Below are positions 26,453-36,069 of a DNA stretch of 64,000 nt, piece by piece. Each line of letters begins with the position of its first letter. Positions within the stretch are counted from its first letter, which is position 1. The notes beneath the pieces are model-generated. The model did not search any database and was not told where the DNA came from. It saw only the letters and a program-made list of their open reading frames with translations. Position numbers and translations under genes: made by a program. Source of the DNA: Deltaproteobacteria bacterium (GTDB lineage: Bacteria > Acidobacteriota > Thermoanaerobaculia > Multivoradales > JAHZIX01); assembly GCA_022601195.1 (NCBI GenBank), contig JAHZIX010000025.1:1-64000 (forward strand), written 5' to 3'.

Positions 26453-28882
26453 ATGAACATAAAAGACTGGCGACGAGCCAATGAGCTATTCGAGGAGGTC
26501 TTGGACCTTCCAGAGGAAGAACAAAAGGCTTGGCTCGACCAGACCTGTTCCGACCAACCGTCCATACGGGAAGAAATCGAGCGACGCCTGAAAGCCGACG
26601 CCGCGGCAGAAGCGAGGAATTTTCTAGCGGAGCCGGTGATTCCGTCTCGGACACTTTCCACCGGCGAGCCATCACCGGTCTTGGCAGATTCCGCCAAACC
26701 GGACCACTTCGGCCCCTATCGAGTTCTCGGAGAGATCGGCCGGGGCGGCATGGGAGTGGTGTACGCAGCGCAGAGGGTCGATGACACCTTCCATCGAAAG
26801 GTCGCGGTCAAGGTCATGGCTGCAGGCTCCGGAGACGACGAGTTAGCCCGGCGACTCCGTACCGAGCGTCGTATCCTGGCCCTCCTCGAACATCCCAATA
26901 TCGCTCGTATCTACGACGGCGGCACGACGGAGGATGGACGCCCTTACTTCGTCATGGAACATGTCATCGGGGTACCCATCGACGAGTATTGCTCGGCCCA
27001 TCGCCTGTCGATTCGCCAAAGGGTCACCCTCATCCGTCGAGTCTGTGCTGCCGTGGACTACGCCCACCGCAACCTGGTCATTCATCGAGATCTCAAACCC
27101 TCCAACATCCTGATTACGGAAGAAGGAGACGTCAAGCTGCTCGATTTCGGTCTCGCCAAAGTACTCGAGAACGAGGACCAGCGGGAACGAATCTCTGAAG
27201 CTACCGTGCCGTGGCGCCAACGTCTCACCCTCAACTACGCGAGCCCCGAGCAGCTACGGGGGCAGGCGGTGTCAACGGCCAGTGACGTCTACTCGTTGGG
27301 AGTGATCCTCTTTCTCTTGTTGACCGGTACTCATCCGCGTTCTTTCGAGGGCCTCTCCCCCTGGGAAGCGGAGCAGAAGATCGGCTCCGATCCGCCGCCA
27401 CGAGCAAGTGTCCGCGCAAAAAGCCGCAACCCCATCGCTCACCCAGTTGCTGAAGAGTCGATCAAGATCGGTCGTCAGCTCGAAGGGGATCTCGATGCCA
27501 TCGTTCTCAAGGCGCTCCGCTTCGATCCCAACGCCCGCTATCGGTCCGCCGATCAATTCGCCGAAGATCTGAATCGGTATCTGTCGGCCCTCCCCGTCGC
27601 GGCCCGCCGGGGCACCTTTCGCTATCGTTTGGGGAAGTTGCTTCAACGCCATAGCCTGGCGGCGGCCACGACGGCAGTGGTGCTGGTCCTCGGGATCGCC
27701 CTTACGGTTTCCAGTGTGTTCTCCGCGAACCGCCTTAGCCAAAGTCAAACTCGCCTGCTCGAAGAACAGGCCAAGCTAGAGCGAACCCAGAGCTTCTTGC
27801 TCGGCGTGTTTCAACAGGCCGGTCCCTATGTGGCAGAGGGTGTGCCCCTGACACTCCGCGAAGCGGTAGATGCCCAGGCGGAACGACTCAGCGACTCCTT
27901 CGGGGCTCCGCCGGAAGTCTATGCCGCCACGCTGACAACTCTCGGATGGGTGTACTTCGAGCTGGGCTCCCTGGATCAAGCTCTCGACCTCCACGAAAGA
28001 GCCCTCGCTGTACGACAAGAGTCCAGCCTCAGCGATGGGGCTCTCGCGGGAATCCTCGACGGCATCGCTGCAGCCCTCCGGGAGCAATGGCAGTTCGACC
28101 GGGCGGACCAAATGAGTAGCGAGGCCCTCGAGCTTCACCGCCGGTCAGAAGAGAATCCACCCGGGCTGCTGCGAAGCCTCAACCATCGAGTCAAGCTCTT
28201 CTGTTTACAGAAGAACTGGGATCTGGCCGATCCTCTGACCGTCGAGGCGATGGAGTTGGTCCGAATCCGCTTCGACGACAACGATCCGGAGAGCGCCATT
28301 GCCCTGGTACAGCGGGGCCAAGTGCTGAAACATCTTGGCCGCAGAGATGACGCACGCCAGCTCTACCAGGAAGCCGAAGCTCTCTTCGCTCGAATCTACG
28401 GCCCCCGGCACCCGATATTGGCCCCGCTGTACAACAATCTCGGGGTCATCGAAGAAGAAGCCGAGCGTTTCCATAGCGCCGAGAAGTACTGGCGTCGCTC
28501 TGATGCCCAATATGCCACTGCCTTCGGGGACGACTTCTACGACCGAGTCATCCCCCTCACTCACCTCGGCCGCCTCCTCCACCACACCGGGGCTGTGGAG
28601 CGAGCGGAAACGGCCTTGCGCACCTCCCTCGAGGTCGCGGTCCGGTCACCAGCTCTCGGGCCGCGACACGAGATCGCCTATTGGGGCCGATCCGCCGTGG
28701 CTCTCGGCGCCCTCCTCGCCGCCACCGGCCGTTGCTCGGAGGTCGAGGCACTCCTCGGAACCAAAGTAGAAGAGTGGAGAATCCGCTCCAAGAATCCCTT
28801 GATCGGCGAAGCTCAGGCCCTTCTCGAAGACTGCAGGGCCATCCTCGAAAATGCAATCCCCGAAAATTTTGAACCGAAGTGA
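26453..28882 (+). CDS. Membrane Ser/Thr protein kinase with TPR domain
   Basis: 809 residues. The kinase domain spans about 84-385: GEIGRGGMG glycine loop, VAVKVM lysine, HRDLKPSN catalytic loop near 211, DFGLAK, and a YASPEQ activation-segment end. One membrane helix follows at about 402-425, then a coiled stretch (LLEEQAKLERTQSF) and tetratricopeptide-like repeats to the end. The kinase is expected in the cytoplasm and the TPR part outside. It lies 57 bases after the ECF sigma gene and is probably co-transcribed; this family pairing is thought to link surface sensing to sigma activity. Confidence 0.93.
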   Translation: MNIKDWRRANELFEEVLDLPEEEQKAWLDQTCSDQPSIREEIERRLKADAAAEARNFLAEPVIPSRTLSTGEPSPVLADSAKPDHFGPYRVLGEIGRGGMGVVYAAQRVDDTFHRKVAVKVMAAGSGDDELARRLRTERRILALLEHPNIARIYDGGTTEDGRPYFVMEHVIGVPIDEYCSAHRLSIRQRVTLIRRVCAAVDYAHRNLVIHRDLKPSNILITEEGDVKLLDFGLAKVLENEDQRERISEATVPWRQRLTLNYASPEQLRGQAVSTASDVYSLGVILFLLLTGTHPRSFEGLSPWEAEQKIGSDPPPRASVRAKSRNPIAHPVAEESIKIGRQLEGDLDAIVLKALRFDPNARYRSADQFAEDLNRYLSALPVAARRGTFRYRLGKLLQRHSLAAATTAVVLVLGIALTVSSVFSANRLSQSQTRLLEEQAKLERTQSFLLGVFQQAGPYVAEGVPLTLREAVDAQAERLSDSFGAPPEVYAATLTTLGWVYFELGSLDQALDLHERALAVRQESSLSDGALAGILDGIAAALREQWQFDRADQMSSEALELHRRSEENPPGLLRSLNHRVKLFCLQKNWDLADPLTVEAMELVRIRFDDNDPESAIALVQRGQVLKHLGRRDDARQLYQEAEALFARIYGPRHPILAPLYNNLGVIEEEAERFHSAEKYWRRSDAQYATAFGDDFYDRVIPLTHLGRLLHHTGAVERAETALRTSLEVAVRSPALGPRHEIAYWGRSAVALGALLAATGRCSEVEALLGTKVEEWRIRSKNPLIGEAQALLEDCRAILENAIPENFEPK

Positions 28883-28990
28883 TACCAATCCGGCCCGGAA
28901 TGCGCGTCTCAATCAGCAACGAACATTGCGGAAACTGAACCTCAGCCGGAACTGCAGGGCGCTGTCCGGTTGGAAGAGAAAGGTCATCTG

Positions 28991-29254
28991 ATGAAGAAAA
29001 TTCTATTCACCACCGTTCTGTTAGCTCTTGCGGGTTCCGCCACCCCACGCCCTCTGCCCACCGAAGTCGGTATTTGGGTCAACCCTTCCTTCGAGAGAAT
29101 CTGTGGCCCCACAAGAGTGTGCGCAGAATTCATGTCCAATGGCGAACATAACGGACAGTTCTGCTGCATAGATGAGAGAGATCTCAACTCGACCTCCTTC
29201 GAAGCCTGCAAGATCAGGGTGCTGAACCCACCGAGAGAAGACGACGACGGGTAG
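28991..29254 (+). CDS. Small secreted Cys-containing protein
   Basis: 87 residues from an ATG at 28991 with AGAAAGG about eight bases upstream. MKKILFTTVLLALAGSA is a clear signal peptide. The mature part has five cysteines (CGPTRVC, FCC, AC) and an acidic DDDG end. No family is recognised. It follows the kinase by 108 bases and may be read from the same transcript. It resembles in layout, but not in sequence, the small secreted Cys proteins at 39.6, 42.1 and 48.9 kb. Confidence 0.65.
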   Translation: MKKILFTTVLLALAGSATPRPLPTEVGIWVNPSFERICGPTRVCAEFMSNGEHNGQFCCIDERDLNSTSFEACKIRVLNPPREDDDG

Positions 29255-29529
29255 CCCGTTCCCTTCTTGACGACCTGAGCGAGGGAGCCAGAGAAAGGGA
29301 AACGCAGCGGACGCCGGTGAATTGGTTCTCGTATCCGGTTGTCCGTAATCTCTCGGGCTAGCTCTCGAAACGTAGCAGCGCTCCTCGAAGCGTCTTGGGT
29401 GGAGGTATATGCGATCACCTAATACGACTCACCGGAGTATTCAAAACAACGCAGGAAATAACATTAATAAATCCAATCCCATAGAGCACGGTCTTTCCCG
29501 ATGACTCATCCACAGGAGAAAACGAACAG

Positions 29530-32412
29530 ATGTCAGGCCCACAGAACCGCGACGAAAGAACTACCTACAGATGTTTTGGTGCTGCGCTAGCGGTGACTTG
29601 TCTCATCGCATTTTCCAGCTATGGAGAAGAGCCTCAAATGAGCTCCAAGAAAGACGCTCCGGCAGACCTGCAGGCCGTCTTTGCCCTCCAAGAGGATACC
29701 GACAGCAGGAACCCCATCCTTGGCCTAAAGCTCGCCCGCCGAACCCTTCCATCAATTTCAGGGGTAAGCTCTAGTCTTACCAAAAAAAGGATCGATGCGA
29801 ACCAACCCACCCTTGGCGTGATCAAAATGGATCGATTTCCGTCCTCTGCCGAGTGGTTGTCTTGGGCAGACCAAGGAATTGAATCCGTTAAGTACCTCGG
29901 CCAGAAGCATTGGCTGATTCGCCTTACCACGGGAGCGGAGCAAGTTTATGAGAGGACCAAAGCGACGTTCCTGACCGACTACAAACTTTCGGACAAGATT
30001 GCGCCCAAGCTGGATAGGCTCGAGGAATCTCCATCGTTTTTCGATGCAGACAAGCACCATGTCGTCCTAGATATCACACTTGTCCCTACGGCTTCCGAGA
30101 AAGATGCTCGGCAAATCCGAGAGCAATTCCATCGCGAGGGGGTCGAGTACGTCGACGAGTCCAGCGGTGGGACCCATTTGACCATCGTGACTGAACCCTT
30201 CGAGATTCATCGAATCGCGGCGGTGAATGATGTGATCGAGATTCATCCAGGAGCCTGGAAGGCTGAAGCTCTCATGGACGGAGTTAGGGCCGTGGCCCGA
30301 GGGGAGAACGTCGTGGGTAGTGACGGAAAAAAACTCAGAGGGAAAGGTATTCGAGCGACAACCAACGAGAGCTTTGGTTACAACTGGAACGGCAGCATCC
30401 ACGAAGCCTTTTGGAATCACGATTCCGCAGGCCAAATAACGACACCGCGCTGGACAGATCTTGCAGACCAGCTGCATTGTGGCAACAACTACGCTACCCA
30501 TGGCCTGATGACCAACGGCGTCCTGCTTGGGAACGGCTGGTTTAGTGATCAATACGAGGGCGGAGTCCACGGGTATCGAGGCATCGCCCCGGAAGCCACC
30601 TATGAGTGCTACCACAACTCCGGAGCCCGGGCGCACCTGAGTAGTCACTCTTATGTCACTGGTGTACTCCAAAAGAACAAAGCTGTGGTCGGCGACGACA
30701 CAGAGGAGACTCATCAACCGCACGTCATTGCCCTAGGAAACAACGGCTTGCCGAGCTCACGAGAATGCGGTTCGGATCGCCCTCCCCACGACCCAAATAG
30801 GGTTGGATACTATAGCGTCTGCAACCCGCACAAGAACCTCCTGGGAGTCGCCAATGCTCAGGTAAACGGAGAGATTTACGCTGGGAGTAGCGCCGGGCCG
30901 ACCCGGAATGGGCGAATCAAACCGGACATCTCCGCGCCCACAGGGAACACCAACAATGTGTGGAACGGAGAACCGGGCGGCTTCGCCATCGATATCTACA
31001 AGGTAGAGATTCTCAGAGACGGAGAGACTCTGGTAGATTGGAACTTCCTACAATCGACTTCCGAGGGGTGGGGTGAGGCGGACGCCGGCCTCGGAAACCT
31101 TAGCGTGCAGCTAGGAGTCGTGCCGCTCCATGGGAGAATTCAGGTCACCTTGAATGAAAAACCCTGGGGCACTCATTGGGCACGCAGCCCCGTCGTCGGC
31201 ACCGACCGGGATCGCTTCGGAAGCCTACTCAAAGACTTAGACCCCGAGTTTGTTGGCGAAGAAGGTGACGTGCTCAGAGTTACCTACCGCGCTCCCGGTC
31301 TCGGATACTTCGAAATGAGGCCCATCTGGTTCCGGGATCACCCCTACTACACAGACGACGATTGCACCGTGCCTCCTTCTTGTGCCTGGCATAGCCAGTC
31401 GGCGGCAGGCGGGTTGGGCATCGGCGATGGTGCTCTTCGCACGATGGAAGTTCCGATTGGCCTCTCCCTGCATTCACATATTGAAGGTACTCACCCGCAT
31501 TGGGGTGACGGACAGACCTGGGCTGGGGAGAGAATCGAGTTCCTGGGCTTCAGGTTCTCGAGCTCTCATATGCAACCAACTCCTACCTATACTCAGTACT
31601 ACAACGGTTCGAGTGGCGGAACTTCCGGGGCCTCCCCCGTCTTAGGTGGTGCCTATGCCCTAGCCATGGAGAATCTGACTCGACTGCACCCGAGCACCGA
31701 TCTCGATCAGAAGAATCTTCCCTCGATCTACTTCACACCCATGGCGCCCTCATTTCATTACGGGATGCCACTCAATTCGACCTGGAAAGCTCTTTTCGTC
31801 CACACGGCGGACGACATGATCCGCACAGAGCCCACCTCTCCCGATACGCCACCGAATCCCGACACTGGTGCTCCGAATGTCTACCACGCCGGCCCTGACT
31901 ACACGACGGGCTACGGCTTAGTGGATATCCAGAGCGCCATCGACCTGATGAACATGGATGGCACTCATGAGCCGCTATACAGCGTGACCGAAGCCCGTAT
32001 TGAAGAAGACGATTGGCACACCTACGACTTGGAAGTCGCTAAGGCCTTTGCAATCGGTGATCAAGGGATCAAGGTTACGTTGGTGTGGGACGACTGTCCG
32101 ACAAACGAAGACCTGGTCAATAACCTGAGTCTGGTTCTAGAGGCTCCCGACGGAACAATCTACTACCCTTGGTCTCTGAAGGTCCCGTCAGCGCCCGTTA
32201 CCTCGGGCGACATCGTTCCTGCACAAAGGGATCAACCGAACGATCGAGACAACATCGAACAAGTTCTCGTTGACGATCTGGAGAATGCTCACGAAGGAAC
32301 GTGGAAGGTCCATGTTACGGAGAGTGGCCTTGGAAACCCAAACTTCATCCAGAAGTACTCCCTCGTGACCAGCCCCTGGGATGTCGAGGAGCAATGTCAT
32401 TCCTGTGACTGA
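29530..32412 (+). CDS. Secreted subtilase-like (S8) protease
   Basis: 960 residues with a hydrophobic N-terminal segment (ALAVTCLIAFSS) for export and AGGAG upstream. After a propeptide-like region (about 170-260) the catalytic core shows THGLMTNGVLLG with the likely catalytic His near 324, a GSSAGPTRNGRIKPDISAP block near 450-470, and GGTSGASP with the likely nucleophile Ser near 699. A beta-rich insertion of about 230 residues lies between the last two. The C-terminus (about 850-955, KVTLVWDDCP, GTWKVHV) looks like a P-domain beta-sandwich. I cannot identify the catalytic Asp: the place where it is expected reads GIRATTNESFG. Family membership is good; activity is uncertain. Confidence 0.85.
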   Translation: MSGPQNRDERTTYRCFGAALAVTCLIAFSSYGEEPQMSSKKDAPADLQAVFALQEDTDSRNPILGLKLARRTLPSISGVSSSLTKKRIDANQPTLGVIKMDRFPSSAEWLSWADQGIESVKYLGQKHWLIRLTTGAEQVYERTKATFLTDYKLSDKIAPKLDRLEESPSFFDADKHHVVLDITLVPTASEKDARQIREQFHREGVEYVDESSGGTHLTIVTEPFEIHRIAAVNDVIEIHPGAWKAEALMDGVRAVARGENVVGSDGKKLRGKGIRATTNESFGYNWNGSIHEAFWNHDSAGQITTPRWTDLADQLHCGNNYATHGLMTNGVLLGNGWFSDQYEGGVHGYRGIAPEATYECYHNSGARAHLSSHSYVTGVLQKNKAVVGDDTEETHQPHVIALGNNGLPSSRECGSDRPPHDPNRVGYYSVCNPHKNLLGVANAQVNGEIYAGSSAGPTRNGRIKPDISAPTGNTNNVWNGEPGGFAIDIYKVEILRDGETLVDWNFLQSTSEGWGEADAGLGNLSVQLGVVPLHGRIQVTLNEKPWGTHWARSPVVGTDRDRFGSLLKDLDPEFVGEEGDVLRVTYRAPGLGYFEMRPIWFRDHPYYTDDDCTVPPSCAWHSQSAAGGLGIGDGALRTMEVPIGLSLHSHIEGTHPHWGDGQTWAGERIEFLGFRFSSSHMQPTPTYTQYYNGSSGGTSGASPVLGGAYALAMENLTRLHPSTDLDQKNLPSIYFTPMAPSFHYGMPLNSTWKALFVHTADDMIRTEPTSPDTPPNPDTGAPNVYHAGPDYTTGYGLVDIQSAIDLMNMDGTHEPLYSVTEARIEEDDWHTYDLEVAKAFAIGDQGIKVTLVWDDCPTNEDLVNNLSLVLEAPDGTIYYPWSLKVPSAPVTSGDIVPAQRDQPNDRDNIEQVLVDDLENAHEGTWKVHVTESGLGNPNFIQKYSLVTSPWDVEEQCHSCD

Positions 32413-32456
32413 CGGTAGACGATTCACTACTCTGGGTGGGTAGCGGGCGCTCCAAA

Positions 32457-32493
32457 GCCGGGCGGCTGAATGGAGGTGCCCCTCCCGCCCGGC
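32457..32493 (+). terminator. Hairpin after the protease gene
   Basis: Nine-base arms GCCGGGCGG and CCGCCCGGC with a 19-base loop begin 45 bases after the protease stop. There is no T-run after it, so it may be a factor-dependent or simple structural terminator. Confidence 0.45.
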
Positions 32494-32605
32494 GATACCG
32501 TCGCCACACGACTCGAAGTTCGGCAGAGATTGCGAGCCATTGACCTCAAGAACCCAGACAGCCGCTCCTTGAGAGAAATTCTAATGCCAACCAGCCAGAC
32601 TTGAG

Positions 32606-33055
32606 CTACCAAGACCGACCGGCGAGAAATAGCCAAGAATCGGATTTGTAATGATACTTCGACCAAATCTCTTCTGGATCCTCTCCATCGTCTGTTTGGA
32701 GTAATGTCAAGAGTGTGTACATTGCAATTCCGCCTCGTAGATCTTCTAGGAATCGATTTCCGTGGGCACGACACTTCAAGATCTCAAAGAATCTGCTTTT
32801 ATCGCGGTAAATCACATCGAATGCTCTCTGCGGTCGACCGAAACACGAATCCAATTTACGCAACTGCTCCAGCGGCGTCTTCGGTACTGGGTAGGGAATG
32901 ATCGCCGAATCCGGGACTTTGGCTCTGAGGTCTCGATGCTCGATCTCAGCGTAGCCCCCCTCTATGCGATGCACCCAGACAAGGCTATCGGGCGGCACGG
33001 ATTTGCCTCCCACGTTCAGGGTCTGCAGCGTCAACGCCGCGGTCGGGTCAGCCAT
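32606..33055 (-). CDS. Hypothetical protein
   Basis: 149 residues, family not recognised. Its ATG overlaps the end of the upstream gene by eight bases (ATGGCTGA), a sign of translational coupling. It has a small beta-rich N-terminus and a C-terminal half rich in aromatic residues (FEILKCRAHGNRFLEDL, WSKYHYKSDSWLF). No signal peptide or membrane segment is seen. Together with the zinc-ribbon gene it forms a two-gene unit; the 33.9-kb gene upstream may belong to it. Confidence 0.6.
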   Translation of the reverse strand: MADPTAALTLQTLNVGGKSVPPDSLVWVHRIEGGYAEIEHRDLRAKVPDSAIIPYPVPKTPLEQLRKLDSCFGRPQRAFDVIYRDKSRFFEILKCRAHGNRFLEDLRGGIAMYTLLTLLQTDDGEDPEEIWSKYHYKSDSWLFLAGRSW

Positions 33056-33611
33056 CTAGTCTGCCCAACGCTTCCACGAAGCGTCGCAGCGTCGTTGCTC
33101 CAGGTGCCGAAGGGGCGTTGCAAACAGCCCCCAAACCTTCTTGCACATATTTGGACTTCCTCCATAACTCCGCATACACCCCTAGCTCTTCCCTGCTGAC
33201 TGAAAAATATTCAGACCAATGTTTCTCACATCCGTGCGGATAGCCGAGTAGGTCACCAAAGCAGGCGGTAATCAGCTCAGAAACGTCTGCATCAGAGATA
33301 TCAACGTCTGGCCACTGGCTCGACACCCGCAGAACTTCTTCCGGGGTAAAACCTAATAAGGTCCGGAATTCCCAATAGGGATCTTCTTTAGAGCCGCTGT
33401 CCACAAAAAAGGGACCCACTGCCGAGGCATTGAGACACTCCCCAATGATCCCTTCGAGGGCGTCGGAGATCTCAAACTTCTCCTTTCTCGGAGGAGGAGT
33501 CAGCCAGGGCCGATGGGAACGGAAATCACAATTCGAGTTCCAGCAGCAATACTGACCGGCAGCCATACCCAGCTCGCCTGAGCACTTTGGACATCTGGAC
33601 ACTTCGCTCAT
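33048..33611 (-). CDS. Hypothetical protein with zinc ribbon-like N-terminus
   Basis: 187 residues. Residues 7-28 contain CPKCSGELG and CCWNSNC, a CxxC...CxxxxC arrangement that could bind zinc. The rest is acidic and helical with DISDADVSELITACFGDLLG and no known motif. AGGA lies shortly before the ATG at 33611. It is coupled to the next gene by an eight-base overlap. Cytosolic location is inferred from the lack of a signal peptide. Confidence 0.65.
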   Translation of the reverse strand: MSEVSRCPKCSGELGMAAGQYCCWNSNCDFRSHRPWLTPPPRKEKFEISDALEGIIGECLNASAVGPFFVDSGSKEDPYWEFRTLLGFTPEEVLRVSSQWPDVDISDADVSELITACFGDLLGYPHGCEKHWSEYFSVSREELGVYAELWRKSKYVQEGLGAVCNAPSAPGATTLRRFVEALGRLDG

Positions 33612-33850
33612 TTTCCTAACCTATCGACACGCTGTTTCGGATCACTCTATGGACCAACGGCTGTCGAATTTTCTTCGTTGGACAGTGACTAGCTTAGCAG
33701 TAGACTAGCGATCAGATGATCGCCACCTTTCCTATCTTCCATACATTTTCAACTCCGGCCTCTTCGACTACGGCGAAGAGCCTTGAGGGAATCACCTTCC
33801 TCGCATTACCCAGGACTGTAGAGGTCGACACAGGCAGGAAGCCATCTCTA

Positions 33851-34354
33851 TCATTCTTCACACAAAGTGGCGCACGAGGCACCACCCCACCACCAGAACC
33901 AGAGGGGGTGATTGCTCTCCTGCTCCCTGCCGCTTTCAATCGAGTAGTCCCCCTCACCGCGCTGAATATCTTCCACGCCTTTGCGAAGATCTTCAAGAAG
34001 GCTGCGGCCAGTGACCAAGTTACAGGTTCTCTCCGCGACGGAAAGCTCCCAATGATCGGGAGACACCCGACTCTTGGGGTACCGAATCGTCCAAACTCTA
34101 GATGTTCTCCAACGGGCACTGCCTCCCCTATTATTGGGAACCGACAGCATCCCTTCGGTGGGTGGGATCAATCGGATCGATTGTGCAGACGAATAATCCG
34201 CCTCGAGCATCAACCTAAAGAGCTCCAACAATGACTCACACCCGGTCGTATCAGCGGTCATGTGGAAGCCAGAGTAATTCCCCACGTTGTCGCGATACCG
34301 CCAAAGGGCCACCTTCCCACGCTGCTTCCACCTCGCTACCTTCGGATCTGGCAT
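33851..34354 (-). CDS. Hypothetical protein
   Basis: 167 residues starting with MPDPKVARW; GGAAG precedes the ATG at 34354. It contains a pattern I have seen in unannotated families, LWRYRDNVGNYSGFHMTAD, then IRLIPPTE, VPNN, DHWELSV, GDYSI and HPLWFWWW. The function is unknown. It is cytosolic by appearance. The frame is compositionally more protein-like than the overlapping plus-strand frame at 33716-34234, which is rejected. The last 15 residues (GGASCATLCEE) look less conserved in character. Confidence 0.6.
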   Translation of the reverse strand: MPDPKVARWKQRGKVALWRYRDNVGNYSGFHMTADTTGCESLLELFRLMLEADYSSAQSIRLIPPTEGMLSVPNNRGGSARWRTSRVWTIRYPKSRVSPDHWELSVAERTCNLVTGRSLLEDLRKGVEDIQRGEGDYSIESGREQESNHPLWFWWWGGASCATLCEE

Positions 34355-34808
34355 CCCATGCTTCCTATCTAAAGTACTCTTCTGGGCCGACCGAGCGAGC
34401 TATGAAGTCCTCCCCCAGGAGGGCAGCCAGCGGGTGGAGTGAGGACCGAGTTCCCCCGTACCTCGCTGAGCCACCCCTATCCTATTCCAGGTACGCTCAA
34501 ATCACTTTTCCATCGAAAAGGTCTCCCGGTCAAAGACCGGTAGTTTCATTCCTCTCATCCCCAATGGCTCACCAAGTTCCTCGCAAGACGCCCGAGGCGA
34601 CCTCAGAACCAAGAAGGAAAGGCGTATTTGGGCCGGCAGGGACCGGAATCCACAGCCCGAGAAGAAGAGTCGGCTTCTGAAGCTAGAGATTCGGGCGAGT
34701 ACGGCGTCGAAGCAGAGAGCTGGCCAGAACTTCAGCCGGGCCACAGAGGGGAGCATCGCAAGCCACCCCGGAGAAAGATTCCGGATCCCACTGCCTGGCA
34801 CCCCTCCA
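34355..34808. other. Intergenic stretch without a supported gene
   Basis: About 450 bp between the orphan gene and the LamG-like gene. Short frames on both strands lack ribosome sites and recognisable motifs. Confidence 0.5.
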
Positions 34809-35924
34809 CTACGGTCGCACGTCAACTCCTGCAGGATCTCGAAAGCGGCCCGTGACTCCCCAACCTCCAAAGTCTTCCGACACGGCCAGCAACAAGGTGT
34901 TCTCCCCCTTGCGCAGATCTAGATACACCGCATCGAAGAGGCCGATAGTGCCGAGATAGCGATAGTCCCTGGATCGCCACTTGTTGTTGCCACGGTAGAG
35001 TGGTCGACCGTTGAGGATCACCACTACCCGATCGCTATAGCCAAAGTCGAAGATCTTCGTTTGAGTGGCTTTGGAGTCGATCGTGAGTCGTGCGAACACG
35101 GTGTTGCCCAGACGCTTGCCATCGGCAGACCTTCTGGCTGCAACCCAGGAAATGTTGGCTGCATTATTCTCTTCGACCGAGATGGTGTGTTCGAAGCGCT
35201 GGCGAGAGATCAACTTCTCGAGGCTGGCCAAAGCCTCCAGCTCCGTCTCGTCGAACTGCCCGGAAATGGACCACTCTTGAATCAGACCTGGAACGGGCTC
35301 AGGCTCCTCGACGGCGAAATCGACCAACTCGACCGCCTTCTCATCGATAGTGAAACCGGCATAGTGCATGGGGGCAAAACCTCCGCCAATGCTGACGCCA
35401 CCAGCACGGGGGGGATGCTTCAGATTCCAGGAGAGATTCGGTTTTTCGGCGTAATCCAGGTAGACCTGAGCCCGCGAACCATTGACCACCACTTTGACGT
35501 GAGTCCAATCCTCGTAGTTGTAGTCGTATGGGAAAGAGTAGGTCTCACCAAAGTACAGCTGCCATGGCACCAAACCATTGATGGAAGGGGCAGCCTGGTT
35601 GGCGTCGGGCTTGCCCGAGAGGTGGGGCCGAAGGAAGAAGGACTCCTGATTGCCACCCTCTACTTGCCGAAAGTAGACCCCGGGAAAAGCCTGGCGCTCA
35701 GTCAGGAAGACATCGAATTCGATGGTCCCATTGGTAAAGGCCACCCCCTTGAGACTCGCAGTCCCCTGGTGAATATAGATAGCATCCCGTCCCCGATAGT
35801 GTTCCAGCACATGAGCCTTGGCTCGGATCTCCCACAGTTCGGGATCGAAGGGAATCACCTCACCTGCCTTCACTGAAGTACAAATGGTGACTGCGAGAAT
35901 GCAAGTAGCTAACGCTCGAACCAT
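34809..35924 (-). CDS. Secreted LamG/jelly-roll protein
   Basis: 371 residues with a signal peptide (MVRALATCILAVTICTSVKA). Residues about 30-210 look like a concanavalin-type beta-sandwich, as in DUF1080/LamG proteins: TNGTIEFDVFL, GVYFRQVEGGNQESFFLRPH, DWTHVKVVVNGSRAQVYLD. A second beta domain (about 215-365) with VVVILNGRPLYRG and LDLRKGENTLLLAVSEDFGGWG resembles the sugar-binding or jelly-roll modules seen at the end of secreted hydrolases. It probably binds or cleaves carbohydrate outside the cell; no catalytic residues can be assigned. Confidence 0.75.
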   Translation of the reverse strand: MVRALATCILAVTICTSVKAGEVIPFDPELWEIRAKAHVLEHYRGRDAIYIHQGTASLKGVAFTNGTIEFDVFLTERQAFPGVYFRQVEGGNQESFFLRPHLSGKPDANQAAPSINGLVPWQLYFGETYSFPYDYNYEDWTHVKVVVNGSRAQVYLDYAEKPNLSWNLKHPPRAGGVSIGGGFAPMHYAGFTIDEKAVELVDFAVEEPEPVPGLIQEWSISGQFDETELEALASLEKLISRQRFEHTISVEENNAANISWVAARRSADGKRLGNTVFARLTIDSKATQTKIFDFGYSDRVVVILNGRPLYRGNNKWRSRDYRYLGTIGLFDAVYLDLRKGENTLLLAVSEDFGGWGVTGRFRDPAGVDVRP

Positions 35925-36069
35925 GGGTATCGCCCCTTCCCTAGTTGATCAATCGTCTCTCCCCTCTTGCTACGCATCTGAGGGAAGAGAGTTCATCCCC
36001 AAAGGCACGAGACAAAGCAGGGACCGCTGACCAAGAGCAAAGGAGATCGAAGCCGAGCTGGACCTCTCA

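Noticed and set aside
29420..29432. TAATACGACTCAC, a 13-base match to the T7 phage promoter
   Set aside because: The essential TATAG end is missing, there is no phage polymerase gene in view, and the sequence around it is ordinary. Taken as chance.
33716..34234. 172-codon plus-strand frame
   Set aside because: It is opposite a better minus-strand gene, low in protein character and without a ribosome site.
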